Positions 1 to 7,061 are shown, numbered from the stretch's first letter. The stretch is 13,733 bases of DNA from Muribaculaceae bacterium (GCA_024400895.1 JAKSMA010000033.1:1-13733), one strand, 5' to 3'. The notes: generated by a model not told the origin, from the sequence alone. Made by a program: numbers and translations.

Positions 1-534
1 CGAATAGAAGCGGCGTAGAATTTCGCGCATATCACGGGTGACCACAGGCTCAAGTTGGTAAACATCGCCCACGAAGAGTAATTGCTTGCCACCAAAAGGC
101 TCGCGCATATTATTGGAATAGATGCGGAGCACTTTGTCGATAAAGTCGATGATGTCGGCTCTCACCATCGAAATCTCATCAATGATGATGAGCTCAAGCT
201 CTTTGATGATTTTCACCTTGTCCTTGTTGTACCGCAGAGTTTGGCGAATCTTTCTTGGCGCAAATTCCGGGTCATCGGGCAAGAGAGGCTTGAAAGGAAT
301 CTTGAAGAAAGAGTGGAGTGTTTGCCCGCCCACATTCACCGCCGAGATGCCAGTAGGGGCGAGGACCACATTTTTCTTCTTTGTGTTTTTCCGGATGTAT
401 TTTAGGAAAGTACTCTTACCAGAACCCGCTTTACCTGTAAGGAATACCGACTTATGGGTGTGCTGAAGTAGCTCCCAAGCGCATTGGAATTCGGGGTTGT
501 CAAGATCGATATTTACAGGGATATTGTCGTTCAT
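1..534 (-). CDS. Pif1/RecD-like superfamily 1 helicase (AAA family ATPase), N-terminal part
   Basis: The reverse-strand frame is open from an ATG at 534 to the window edge, giving 178 residues of a longer protein whose C-terminus lies outside. A Walker A motif, GKAGSGKST, sits at residues 34-42. A Walker B motif, IIIDEIS, is at about 116-122. A motif III-like VGDVYQLEPVV lies at about 155-165. This order and the GDxxQLxPV signature fit SF1B helicases of the Pif1/RecD group, which use ATP to unwind DNA 5'-3'. Bacteroidetes commonly carry such a protein of several hundred residues, annotated as AAA ATPase or helicase. The gene has its own promoter (556-587) and a leader of under 20 nt. The exact role (replication, recombination or repair) cannot be told from this half. 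Confidence 0.85.
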   Translation of the reverse strand, partial: MNDNIPVNIDLDNPEFQCAWELLQHTHKSVFLTGKAGSGKSTFLKYIRKNTKKKNVVLAPTGISAVNVGGQTLHSFFKIPFKPLLPDDPEFAPRKIRQTLRYNKDKVKIIKELELIIIDEISMVRADIIDFIDKVLRIYSNNMREPFGGKQLLFVGDVYQLEPVVTRDMREILRRFYS

Positions 535-555
535 TGTGTGCGGTTTTTGGTTGCT

Positions 556-587
556 CAAAGTTACGAAAAAAGATTTGAATAGACAAA
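556..587 (-). promoter_or_regulatory. Bacteroidetes-type promoter of the helicase gene
   Basis: Read on the minus strand, TTTG (584-587) is followed by 20 nt and then TAACTTTG (556-563). This fits the Bacteroidetes primary sigma consensus of a -33 TTG element and a -7 TAnnTTTG element. The box ends about 22 nt upstream of the ATG at 534. Confidence 0.7.
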
Positions 588-589
588 GT

Positions 590-616
590 CGGCTGCCTCA
601 ATGAATGAAGCAGCCG
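590..616 (-). terminator. Probable terminator after the FadL-like gene
   Basis: The arms CGGCTGC (590-596) and GCAGCCG (610-616) pair perfectly, and a few more pairs can extend into the loop. On the minus strand the hairpin follows the stop of the FadL-like gene by about 35 nt and is followed by ACTTTGTCTATT, which is only loosely U-rich. It directly abuts the -33 element of the helicase promoter, so it may insulate the two units. Confidence 0.5.
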
Positions 617-651
617 GCATTTATTTGTTTGCGGAAAACGCTTGCTTTAGG

Positions 652-2232
652 TTAGAAGCGGAAACCGATGGTGAGTGAAGCACGATGATTGTTGTCTTTT
701 ACTTCGCTGAACACATTGGGCTCTATACCTTCACTATAGACGATAGGCGCAAATGCGTTGTATTGGCTCTTGCGTTCTTTGTGCACGTATGCCAAGTCGA
801 AGTAGAAGCTGTTGATGTGGTATCCAATACCTGCGGTAATGTATTGAATGTCGTTGTCGAATTCGTATGTAGGGTTGGTATTGACAGTAACCACATTTTG
901 CATATTGTTTACAATAGCTTCAACTACAGGAGACTTTTGGAGAGAATAACCTGCACGGATGCTCCAGTTTGGAGTGAGGCGATATTCTGCACCTGCACGG
1001 AAGATGTGCGACGCCTTGGTGCTGTTTTTGATGTTGTTGGTGGTGCTGATGAATTCATCACCTCTGCTGTCGCAAATGCGCATTGATTGTGCATCCACGT
1101 ATTCATAATCAAAGCTGAGGATTGCAGACTTTGCGATAACTGCAGCCACGCTACCCATAAAACGCCAAGGGGTCTTGAGGGTATAACGCATCTCGTCGTA
1201 GTAACCTTTTTCACCAGTTTCGTTGGTGCCGTGGTATGTGTTGTATGAAGAACTCGACATAGCGAAAGTGGCGTTGCTCTTGAAGCTGTCCTTCATGTCG
1301 AAGTAAGTAGGGGTGTGGAATGCGAAACCGAAACGAAGTTCGTTGACGGGCTTGACAATCAAACCGAGTTTAAAGTTGTAACCAGTGCCAACGGTGTGAA
1401 GGATGTTTTCGAAACCAAAGTCGGCGCTGCCAATTTCTACATCATGAGTTAAATAATTTGCAATGTAGGCTTTTTGGAGGGTTTCGCCGTAGTATTGGTA
1501 ACTATCGTAGTTTAAATCTACAATACCAACACCGATACCCCAATACACTTTATTAATGATGTTACCACCAAGATTCACTGAATACTCATCCTTGTGGCCT
1601 TTTTGCTCAACTTCAAATTCGTTGTAAGCGGAAGTTCCCTCACCGTACAATCCTTGCCATTTCTTATTCTGGTAATTGATAAGGTAGCTGTTGTATGAGA
1701 GGATGCTTGCCCAAGGCGCATTCGTCTTGTAGTATGGATTGTAATCACTTCTCTGTGATATTTCTGTTGGAGTCCATTCGCCAGTGTATGCTGCGGTATA
1801 ATTGGTTATCGATGAGGGCGCGCCATTGTTGCAACCTTTGTAGCGGCGATCGTAATCCATCTGACGACTGTAGCTGAAACCTACATTGAGGTTGGGCATA
1901 ACATCGTTGTTGAGTTGGATTGCACCAACATATCCGACAGATTGTGCATTGAATTTGGTTTTGCTTATTGATTGGTTTGGAGTCTTGCTATCGTTGAAAT
2001 CAAGACTGAGAGTGACATTGGCATCGCTACTTCTGTAGACACCAATACCTGCTGGGTTTTGGTTAAGAGTAGAGATGTCGCCACCAAGAGCGCCGAATGC
2101 ACCTGCCATAGATTGGAAACGAGCTGTACCGCGTAGCTCGGTTTGTGACATTTGCAGCGCGTCGAATGTTTCTTGGGCGCTTGCAAACAAAGACAATGAG
2201 CAAGCAAGAGCTGCAATATATACTTTCTTCAT
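652..2232 (-). CDS. OmpP1/FadL-family outer-membrane beta-barrel protein
   Basis: This is a 526-residue protein with an N-terminal signal peptide (about residues 1-19, cleavage after ASA). The mature N-terminus carries NQNPAGIGVY at 57-66, and the NPA motif is typical of FadL/TodX/OmpP1 porins. The rest alternates polar and aromatic residues as expected for beta strands, and the chain ends in SLTIGFRF with a terminal Phe, the usual signal for insertion by the BAM complex. FadL-family proteins move hydrophobic compounds across the outer membrane. In Bacteroidetes the group is conserved, but its substrate is generally not established and I cannot infer one. It follows the Trp/His/Gly-rich gene by 90 bp on the same strand and is probably co-transcribed with it. 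An ATG start followed by a good signal peptide supports the start at 2232. Confidence 0.85.
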   Translation of the reverse strand: MKKVYIAALACSLSLFASAQETFDALQMSQTELRGTARFQSMAGAFGALGGDISTLNQNPAGIGVYRSSDANVTLSLDFNDSKTPNQSISKTKFNAQSVGYVGAIQLNNDVMPNLNVGFSYSRQMDYDRRYKGCNNGAPSSITNYTAAYTGEWTPTEISQRSDYNPYYKTNAPWASILSYNSYLINYQNKKWQGLYGEGTSAYNEFEVEQKGHKDEYSVNLGGNIINKVYWGIGVGIVDLNYDSYQYYGETLQKAYIANYLTHDVEIGSADFGFENILHTVGTGYNFKLGLIVKPVNELRFGFAFHTPTYFDMKDSFKSNATFAMSSSSYNTYHGTNETGEKGYYDEMRYTLKTPWRFMGSVAAVIAKSAILSFDYEYVDAQSMRICDSRGDEFISTTNNIKNSTKASHIFRAGAEYRLTPNWSIRAGYSLQKSPVVEAIVNNMQNVVTVNTNPTYEFDNDIQYITAGIGYHINSFYFDLAYVHKERKSQYNAFAPIVYSEGIEPNVFSEVKDNNHRASLTIGFRF

Positions 2233-2272
2233 CGTTAGAATATTTAATGTTACGTCGTTATGGTTTATATTT

Positions 2273-2295
2273 GTTCCCCGCGAAGAGCGGGGAAC
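2273..2295 (-). other. Perfect hairpin between the Trp/His/Gly-rich gene and the FadL-like gene
   Basis: The arms GTTCCCCGC (2273-2281) and GCGGGGAAC (2287-2295) are a perfect 9-bp match around a 5-nt loop. On the minus strand it lies 28 nt after the upstream stop and about 40 nt before the next ATG. The sequence after it is A/T-rich but has no U run, and I see no clear TAnnTTTG promoter between it and the FadL-like ATG. It may be an intercistronic processing, stabilising or partial termination element. Confidence 0.5.
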
Positions 2296-2322
2296 GTGTT
2301 TAATACATAAGTGTTTGCTTGA

Positions 2323-3498
2323 TTATCTGCGACGTCCGCCACCGCCAGAGAATCCGCCACCGCCAGAATGGCCTCCACCGGAATGGCCTCCACCAGAGAA
2401 TCCGCCTCCGGAATAACCACCGCTACTGCGGCCACCGCCACCCCAATTAGAGGTTGAAGTACGGTCGTAGCTACGTGTGGTAGCGTGGCTGTCGTATGAA
2501 GAGCGGGATGGTTGTTGAGTTCCGTATGTTGAACGACGGTCGAATGAACCTGAACTGCTCGTAGTAGATGAAGGTCGACGACCAACGCTCGTGCCACCAC
2601 CGACATTGCCCACATTGCCACCAGTAGCGTAGCCAGGGCGTCCACCTGATACATTGGTTGAACCATATGTGCGTCCGCCACTATAACCGCCGTTGCTTGA
2701 TGCTGGACGACGTGCGCCGCTACTAACACCTCCACCAGCATAGCCTGGTCGGCGACCGCCGCCTACATCCAAACCACCATGATAGTTGCTTCCATTTGGA
2801 CGGCGTCCATGGTCTGCTAAGTAACGAGGTCTCGAGTCGTGCCATCCCCAGTGATGTCCTGGGTAATACCAAGGATGGCGCCATGGGTCATACCAATGAT
2901 GGTGATGCCATGCCCAACCTGGTCCATACCAGGGGTCGTACCAAGGGTGAAACCATGTTGTGTGATGCCATCCCCATCCCCAACCTGGTCCATACCATGG
3001 GTCAAACCAAGGATCGTAGAAAGTGCCGAATCCCCATGCGAATGTGGGGAATGTGTTACCGATAACGATATTAACGGTTGGAGTTGTGTCATAATATAAT
3101 GTGATCAACTCTTCGTCGTTAGAGCCTTTGACAATGTTTGGATTGTAGAAACGCTCAATGCGTTCGGTGTTGGCAAATTTGCCGTCGGTCATTTGAGTTG
3201 AGTCGTTAGCTATAGTGTCGAGAACCACATCTCGACTATAGGCACCACGACGATTGTATTCATCATCGCTGCGTGATGCAGAAGAACCTGTGTTGACAGG
3301 GATTCTATATCTGCCAGGTGTAGTGCTCATTGTGGTGGTGCTCGTTTGAGTAGCTCTTACAGGAGTGGTAATCACTTTTTCTTCACGCTTTGGAGCTTCC
3401 TTTCCATCAAAATAGATATCGTCGTAATCCTGTGCCTGAACAAGACTGCTCAAGCTCAGTAATCCGACCCCTAAAAAAGCAGTAAATCTGTTGTTCAT
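2323..3498 (-). CDS. Secreted Trp/His/Gly-rich low-complexity protein, function unknown
   Basis: This is a 391-residue protein with a signal peptide (about 1-22, cleavage after VQA), so it is exported. Residues 23-150 form a polar region of ordinary composition, with an acidic/aromatic start (DYDDIYFDG). Residues 155-222 are extremely rich in Trp, His, Pro, Tyr and Gly, with repeats of the type (F/Y)DPWYGPGW at 165-173 and 187-195 and a third partial copy YDPWRHPW. Residues 240-391 are Gly/Ser/Arg-rich and end in repeated GGGHS/GGGFS units and a basic RRR tail. No catalytic domain is visible. Genes of this general character sit beside FadL-like genes in Bacteroidetes. The His-rich block could bind metal and the glycine-rich tail could self-associate or coat the envelope; both are inference. 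The first gene of the probable pair is this one. Confidence 0.8.
   Translation of the reverse strand: MNNRFTAFLGVGLLSLSSLVQAQDYDDIYFDGKEAPKREEKVITTPVRATQTSTTTMSTTPGRYRIPVNTGSSASRSDDEYNRRGAYSRDVVLDTIANDSTQMTDGKFANTERIERFYNPNIVKGSNDEELITLYYDTTPTVNIVIGNTFPTFAWGFGTFYDPWFDPWYGPGWGWGWHHTTWFHPWYDPWYGPGWAWHHHHWYDPWRHPWYYPGHHWGWHDSRPRYLADHGRRPNGSNYHGGLDVGGGRRPGYAGGGVSSGARRPASSNGGYSGGRTYGSTNVSGGRPGYATGGNVGNVGGGTSVGRRPSSTTSSSGSFDRRSTYGTQQPSRSSYDSHATTRSYDRTSTSNWGGGGRSSGGYSGGGFSGGGHSGGGHSGGGGFSGGGGRRR
2913..2997 (-). repeat. 66-bp period coding repeat in the Trp/His-rich gene
   Basis: The 19-base block CCCAACCTGGTCCATACCA occurs at 2913-2931 and again at 2979-2997, exactly 66 bp (22 codons) apart. It corresponds to the duplicated DPWYGPGW protein segment. 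The near-identity at DNA level suggests recent duplication or gene-internal homogenisation. Confidence 0.8.
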
Positions 3499-3764
3499 AA
3501 TCCATGAAATTTTATAGTTCTACAATTATGTTTGGATTTTAGACTTGGCTATTTTCCCAAAGTTTAAAAATTAGTGCTAATTTAGTGAAAATATTTTGAA
3601 AAAGGTGTGTGTTAGATGTTAAAAGTGCGCTTTTTTAAACTTTTTAATAGATGTTTGAGGTTGTGAACTTGTCGTCAATAAGGTGCCCAGTTTTGTGGGA
3701 AGATGGCATGTTGTTATTAGATAGTGATATAATAAATTGGTGATGGTGTGATTGGTGAAAGTGT

Positions 3765-3809
3765 AAACACCTGAAGCACTTGAAACACCTGAAACACCCG
3801 AAACACCGT
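3765..3809. repeat. Five imperfect tandem copies of a 9-bp unit
   Basis: The unit AAACACCTG is repeated five times with one to three changes per copy (AAACACCTG, AAGCACTTG, AAACACCTG, AAACACCCG, AAACACCGT). It lies in the intergenic region and is immediately followed by an inverted repeat. As 9 is a multiple of 3, it stays open in all readings (TPE-like on plus, GVS-like on minus), but no full gene supports either. Confidence 0.8.
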
Positions 3810-3810
3810 G

Positions 3811-3845
3811 TTTTGGACCAAAAATCATGCCGTTTTTGGTCAAAA
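3811..3845. repeat. AT-rich inverted repeat with internally palindromic arms
   Basis: TTTTGGACCAAAAA (3811-3824) pairs with TTTTTGGTCAAAA (3833-3845) across an 8-nt loop with one bulged base. The left arm also contains a self-palindrome, TTTTGG-A-CCAAAA. A further GGTCAAAA occurs at 3879-3886. This could be a weak terminator, a protein-binding site or a structured remnant. No function can be assigned. Confidence 0.6.
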
Positions 3846-4199
3846 TCGGAACTGTGTTTTAGCGACAGTTTGTGCTATGGTCAAAAGAATTGTCTTCAAG
3901 ACTTCAAAGAACTATGAAGCGAAAGTGTATGCGCTAGTAAGGGGGAGCAATACCAGAAAGGTTTTTTGGGGAGGGTGAGGAATGCTGAATGCTATAGTTG
4001 CATGGACGAGTGTCTCGGTTTGCCCACATAATACCAGCGGAGATGATGACGGTGAGGGCGATAACGAGGTGTATATTTTGTTTAATGTAGGGAGGGTTTG
4101 GAATGATGTTGCGATTCGTTTTTTTTGTGTTTTGTGGCAAATTGCTATGGGACGTGTTGGATTTTTGCGGTTTTTTTGAAAAATATTTGCGAAAAAGTA

Positions 4200-4229
4200 T
4201 TGCTATATAGAAAATTTGCTATATATTTG
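4200..4229 (+). promoter_or_regulatory. Promoter of gdhA
   Basis: TTG (4200-4202), a 19-nt spacer and TATATTTG (4222-4229) match the Bacteroidetes -33/-7 consensus. This predicts a transcription start at about 4233-4237 and a leader of roughly 80 nt before the gdhA ATG. Confidence 0.7.
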
Positions 4230-4232
4230 CCA

Positions 4233-4259
4233 TGTCGTTGATTCTGCTAACCAGCGACA
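4233..4259 (+). promoter_or_regulatory. Hairpin at the predicted 5' end of the gdhA mRNA
   Basis: TGTCGTTG (4233-4240) pairs with CAGCGACA (4252-4259), giving eight pairs with one G-T wobble and an 11-nt loop. It begins where transcription from the promoter just upstream should start. A 5'-terminal hairpin could protect the mRNA or, as an inverted repeat overlapping the start site, serve as an operator. Confidence 0.5.
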
Positions 4260-4314
4260 CAAAAAATACTAATACAATTAACAAACAACTATTAACAATA
4301 AAAAAATATCTATC

Positions 4315-5655
4315 ATGAATGTAGATAAGATTTTAGCAGATCTTGAAGCAAAGCACCCTGGAGAAAAGGAATATTTGCAGGCAGTGCGCGAAGTGCTTCT
4401 CACAGTACAAGATGAATACAACAAGCATCCTGAATTCGAAAAGGCAAAAATCATTGAAAGAATGGTTGAGCCAGATCGTATCCTCACTTTCCGTGTGACA
4501 TGGGTTGACGATAAGGGTGAAGTACAAAATAATATTGGTTATCGCGTTCAATTCAACAATGCCATTGGCCCTTACAAAGGTGGTATCCGCTTCCATGCTT
4601 CAGTGAACCTTTCAATTTTAAAGTTCCTTGGTTTTGAACAAACTTTCAAAAACGCTCTTACCACACTTCCAATGGGTGGTGCAAAGGGTGGCTCAGACTT
4701 TAGCCCACGTGGCAAGAGTGACGCTGAAATTATGCGTTTCTGCCAAGCTTTCATGATTGAGTTGTGGCGCAATATTGGTCCTGATATGGATGTTCCTGCT
4801 GGTGATATCGGCGTAGGTGGTCGTGAAGTTGGTTACCTGTATGGTATGTATAAAAAACTCACTCGCGAGTGCACTGGTACTCTCACCGGTAAAGGCTTTG
4901 AGTTTGGTGGTAGCCGTATTCGCCCAGAAGCTACTGGCTTTGGTGCTTGCTACTATGTACAAAGTATGCTTAAGGACCTTGGTACTGATTTCAATGGTAA
5001 GACCGTTGCCGTTTCTGGTTTCGGTAATGTGGCTTGGGGTGCAGTGCTTAAGGCTACAGAACTTGGCGCAAAGGTTGTGACCATCTCTGGTCCTGATGGA
5101 TATATCTACGACCCAGATGGTATCAACACACCTGAAAAGATTGAAACCATGCTTGAACTTCGTGCTTCTGGTAACGATGTTTGCGCTCCTTATGCAGAAA
5201 AATATCCAAATGCTCAATTCTTCGCAGGCAAGAAGCCTTGGGAACAGAAAGTGGATATCGCTATGCCATGTGCTACTCAGAATGAGGTTAGCAAGGCTGA
5301 TGCAGAAATGCTCCGCGACAACAAGGTGCTTCTCGTGGCAGAAGTTTCTAATATGGGCTGCACTGCAGAAGCTATCGACCTCTTCATTGAAAACAAGATG
5401 GTTTATGCTCCAGGTAAGGCTGTTAACGCTGGTGGTGTTGCAACATCAGGCCTTGAAATGACTCAGAATGCTCAACACATTTACTGGACTGCAGAAGAAG
5501 TAGACAAGAACCTCCATCAGATTATGAAGGACATCTACGGTCAATGCGTTAAGTATGGCAAGGAAGAAGATGGCTATATGAACTACATGAAGGGCGCTAA
5601 CATTGCAGGCTTCATGAAGGTGGCTAACGCAATGATGGGTCAAGGTGTGATCTAA
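4315..5655 (+). CDS. gdhA: NADP-type glutamate dehydrogenase (hexameric, about 50 kDa class)
   Basis: This is a 446-residue protein, the usual length of bacterial small hexameric glutamate dehydrogenases. It interconverts 2-oxoglutarate plus ammonium and glutamate and acts in the cytoplasm, where it assimilates ammonium. The substrate-binding PYKGG is at 86-90 (Lys88). The signature PMGGAKGGSDF is at 119-129 with the catalytic Lys124. PAGDIGVGGREVG, with the catalytic Asp164, starts at 161. The Rossmann dinucleotide motif GFGNVA is at 235-240. The C-terminal block with APGKAVNAGGVATSGLEM, and the terminal GANIAGFMKVANAM, are conserved. The ATG at 4315 aligns with the usual N-terminus. NADP preference is inferred from overall similarity to the E. 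coli-type enzyme. The gene stands alone with its own promoter, leader hairpin and terminator. Confidence 0.97.
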   Translation: MNVDKILADLEAKHPGEKEYLQAVREVLLTVQDEYNKHPEFEKAKIIERMVEPDRILTFRVTWVDDKGEVQNNIGYRVQFNNAIGPYKGGIRFHASVNLSILKFLGFEQTFKNALTTLPMGGAKGGSDFSPRGKSDAEIMRFCQAFMIELWRNIGPDMDVPAGDIGVGGREVGYLYGMYKKLTRECTGTLTGKGFEFGGSRIRPEATGFGACYYVQSMLKDLGTDFNGKTVAVSGFGNVAWGAVLKATELGAKVVTISGPDGYIYDPDGINTPEKIETMLELRASGNDVCAPYAEKYPNAQFFAGKKPWEQKVDIAMPCATQNEVSKADAEMLRDNKVLLVAEVSNMGCTAEAIDLFIENKMVYAPGKAVNAGGVATSGLEMTQNAQHIYWTAEEVDKNLHQIMKDIYGQCVKYGKEEDGYMNYMKGANIAGFMKVANAMMGQGVI

Positions 5656-5687
5656 TATTGTATAGATTGCTAATTCTTAAATATTCG

Positions 5688-5721
5688 GCGGCGCTTGCTT
5701 AATTGCGAGTGCCGCTTTTTT
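5688..5721 (+). terminator. Rho-independent terminator of gdhA
   Basis: GCGGCGCTTGC (5688-5698) pairs with GCGAGTGCCGC (5705-5715), 11 pairs including two G-T wobbles, around the loop TTAATT. It is followed directly by six T residues (5716-5721). It lies 33 nt after the gdhA stop. Confidence 0.88.
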
Positions 5722-5814
5722 AGCGGCTCAATAGAGATTCATGAAATGGCTCCTGTGATGGGCTTGTGAGTTGACGTGCTTAACAATACGGTGTTTTATG
5801 TAATATTGCTTTTA

Positions 5815-5846
5815 AAGAAAAAGCCACGGCAAATCTACCGTGGCTT
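5815..5846 (-). terminator. Rho-independent terminator of the bamD-rpoZ operon
   Basis: AAGCCACGG (5821-5829) and CCGTGGCTT (5838-5846) form a perfect 9-bp stem with an 8-nt loop. On the minus strand it lies 25 nt after the rpoZ stop and is followed by a T-rich tract (TTTCTTT). It faces the gdhA terminator across a short convergent spacer. Confidence 0.85.
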
Positions 5847-5871
5847 AATATTCGTTTGTGGAAAGGAAAAG

Positions 5872-6210
5872 TTAGAAGTCGAATCCGTCTTTTTCCTTTG
5901 CTAAATTGCGGAAATAGAGCTTGCCATCCTTGAATTCTTGAGTCGCAATAAGGGTTGGCTTAGGGAGTTTCTCGTAGTAGCGAGAGATTTCGATTTGCTC
6001 GCGGTTTTCAGAGATTTCTTCCAAGTTGTCGTTCATAGATGCGAACTCTTGAAGTTTCTTCTCCAAATCACTTTTCATTTCAGCGGCAATTTGGTTGGCA
6101 CGCTTGCTGATAACAGTGCTACTCTCATAAACATTGCCTGTTGGTTCAGCGAGTTCGATGAGGTCGTTTACAGTAGTTGTCTGCGGTGCGTTAGTCTTTT
6201 TGTAATCCAT
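5872..6210 (-). CDS. rpoZ: DNA-directed RNA polymerase subunit omega, Bacteroidetes type
   Basis: This is a 112-residue protein starting MDYKKTNAPQ and containing the stretches SSTVISKRANQIAAEMK, NREQIEISRYYEKLPKP and TLIATQEF. These are characteristic of the omega/Rpb6-like proteins of Bacteroidetes. Omega helps assemble and stabilise the core RNA polymerase in the cytoplasm. The acidic middle (about residues 50-75) is predicted helical. It begins 27 bp after the bamD stop on the same strand, and bamD followed by rpoZ is a recurrent order in this phylum. The unit ends right after rpoZ at a terminator, so genes that often follow in relatives are not linked here. The assignment rests on recognised family sequence; divergence from proteobacterial omega makes naming slightly less certain. 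Confidence 0.85.
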   Translation of the reverse strand: MDYKKTNAPQTTTVNDLIELAEPTGNVYESSTVISKRANQIAAEMKSDLEKKLQEFASMNDNLEEISENREQIEISRYYEKLPKPTLIATQEFKDGKLYFRNLAKEKDGFDF

Positions 6211-6237
6211 TTTTTATTGAATCTTATGTTGTTGTTT

Positions 6238-7044
6238 TTATTTGTCGTTCACATGTTTGCTCGCAATCTTGAAGATGTTGTCAGCTTCCTTGCGATTCTG
6301 GCTGTCAGGGTAATCGTTGGTGAATGAATAGTATTCGTCGATTACAGTGCGGAAACGTTCTTCCTTCTTTTCGTCCACGCTCTCGCTTGCTTCGTTGTAG
6401 CGAGCTTTGAGAATGAGGAATTCAAGCTGCTCTTTATATTTGCTATAAGGATAATCCTTAATTGCGTTCTTCGCTGTGATTACACAACTTTCATAGTTGT
6501 TGCCCATGTAGTTGCCGAGGTTGAAATACAGCGTCGCATTTTGCAATTGCTTTAGCACAAGTTTGTCTTGGAGCTCAAAGATGGCATTTTGTGCAATCGA
6601 CACCTTGTCGCTCTTAGGGAAATAATCAAGGAAAGCTTGAAGTTCTTCAATCGCTTTCACTGTTTCGCTTTGGTCGAGCTGTGGGTCGGGCGAATCAAGG
6701 TAGTATCCGTAGCCAGAGTAGTAACGAGCGAGCTCTGTGTATTGGCCTTTAGGATACTGTGTATAGTATTGCTTAAAATATGAGCCAGAGTTGAGGTAGT
6801 CCTTGTTTTCGTAATAACTCAATGCGAGAAGGTATAGGGCTTCTTCTGCTTTAGGAGTGCCACGGAACACAGTGTGGACATCTTCAAGAAGGGTATAGGC
6901 TTGGGTATACCTCTTTTGTTCGAAAGCTTGCTTTGCGAATTCGAATTTGTAATTATAGTCGGTGCTCTTGAGCGCTTTGTTATATTCGCCGCAACTTGTG
7001 AGCAGTGCTGCCGCACATAATATTGTAATAATTCTACCGGTCAT
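6238..7044 (-). CDS. bamD: Outer membrane protein assembly factor BamD (lipoprotein)
   Basis: Starting at the ATG at 7044, the product has 268 residues. A short hydrophobic signal ends in the lipobox LLTSC with the lipidated Cys18, so the protein is anchored to the outer membrane and faces the periplasm. The remainder is a tetratricopeptide-like array: helical pairs such as AFEQKRYTQAYTLLEDV, EEALYLLALSYYENKDY and ELARYYSGYGYYLDSPDPQ match the BamD/YfiO family. BamD is the essential partner of BamA in folding beta-barrel proteins such as the FadL-like protein in this window. A longer frame begins at a TTG at 7083, but that codon lies inside the -7 box of the promoter, so it cannot be the start. 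It is followed after 27 bp by rpoZ. Confidence 0.92.
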   Translation of the reverse strand: MTGRIITILCAAALLTSCGEYNKALKSTDYNYKFEFAKQAFEQKRYTQAYTLLEDVHTVFRGTPKAEEALYLLALSYYENKDYLNSGSYFKQYYTQYPKGQYTELARYYSGYGYYLDSPDPQLDQSETVKAIEELQAFLDYFPKSDKVSIAQNAIFELQDKLVLKQLQNATLYFNLGNYMGNNYESCVITAKNAIKDYPYSKYKEQLEFLILKARYNEASESVDEKKEERFRTVIDEYYSFTNDYPDSQNRKEADNIFKIASKHVNDK

Positions 7045-7061
7045 TGGTTGTGTCAAAAAAA

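Larger units (their letters stand above)
3499..4314. other. Long intergenic region (816 bp) between divergent genes
   Basis: No convincing gene is seen here. It contains a 9-bp tandem repeat (3765-3809), an AT-rich inverted repeat (3811-3845), a third GGTCAAAA copy (3879-3886), and the gdhA promoter and leader hairpin (4200-4259). A perfect -7 box for the minus-strand gene at 3498 was not found; the nearest is TAAACTTTG, one base too long. A 68-codon minus-strand reading frame with a TTG start (4140-3934) encodes one hydrophobic segment, but its reality is doubtful. Confidence 0.6.

Noticed and set aside
2265..2741. Alternate 158-codon frame, and plus-strand Pro-rich frames, over the Gly-rich gene
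   Set aside because: Their biased composition is forced by the GGN-rich repeat of the real gene; only the 2323-3498 frame has a signal peptide and ordinary N-terminal sequence.
3765..3809. Short tandem repeat considered as a CRISPR array
   Set aside because: The unit is 9 bp with no spacers and no cas genes nearby.
3619..3843. 74-codon minus-strand frame with GVSGVSGVS
   Set aside because: The repeated peptide simply reflects the 9-bp tandem repeat; the rest looks random and there is no promoter or domain.
4693..5217. 174-codon open frame antisense to gdhA
   Set aside because: It lies wholly within the well-supported gdhA gene, has no recognisable domain, and such frames are a by-product of the codon bias on the opposite strand.
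5722..5814. Spacer between the convergent terminators of gdhA and rpoZ
   Set aside because: No open frame, hairpin or promoter of note was seen.
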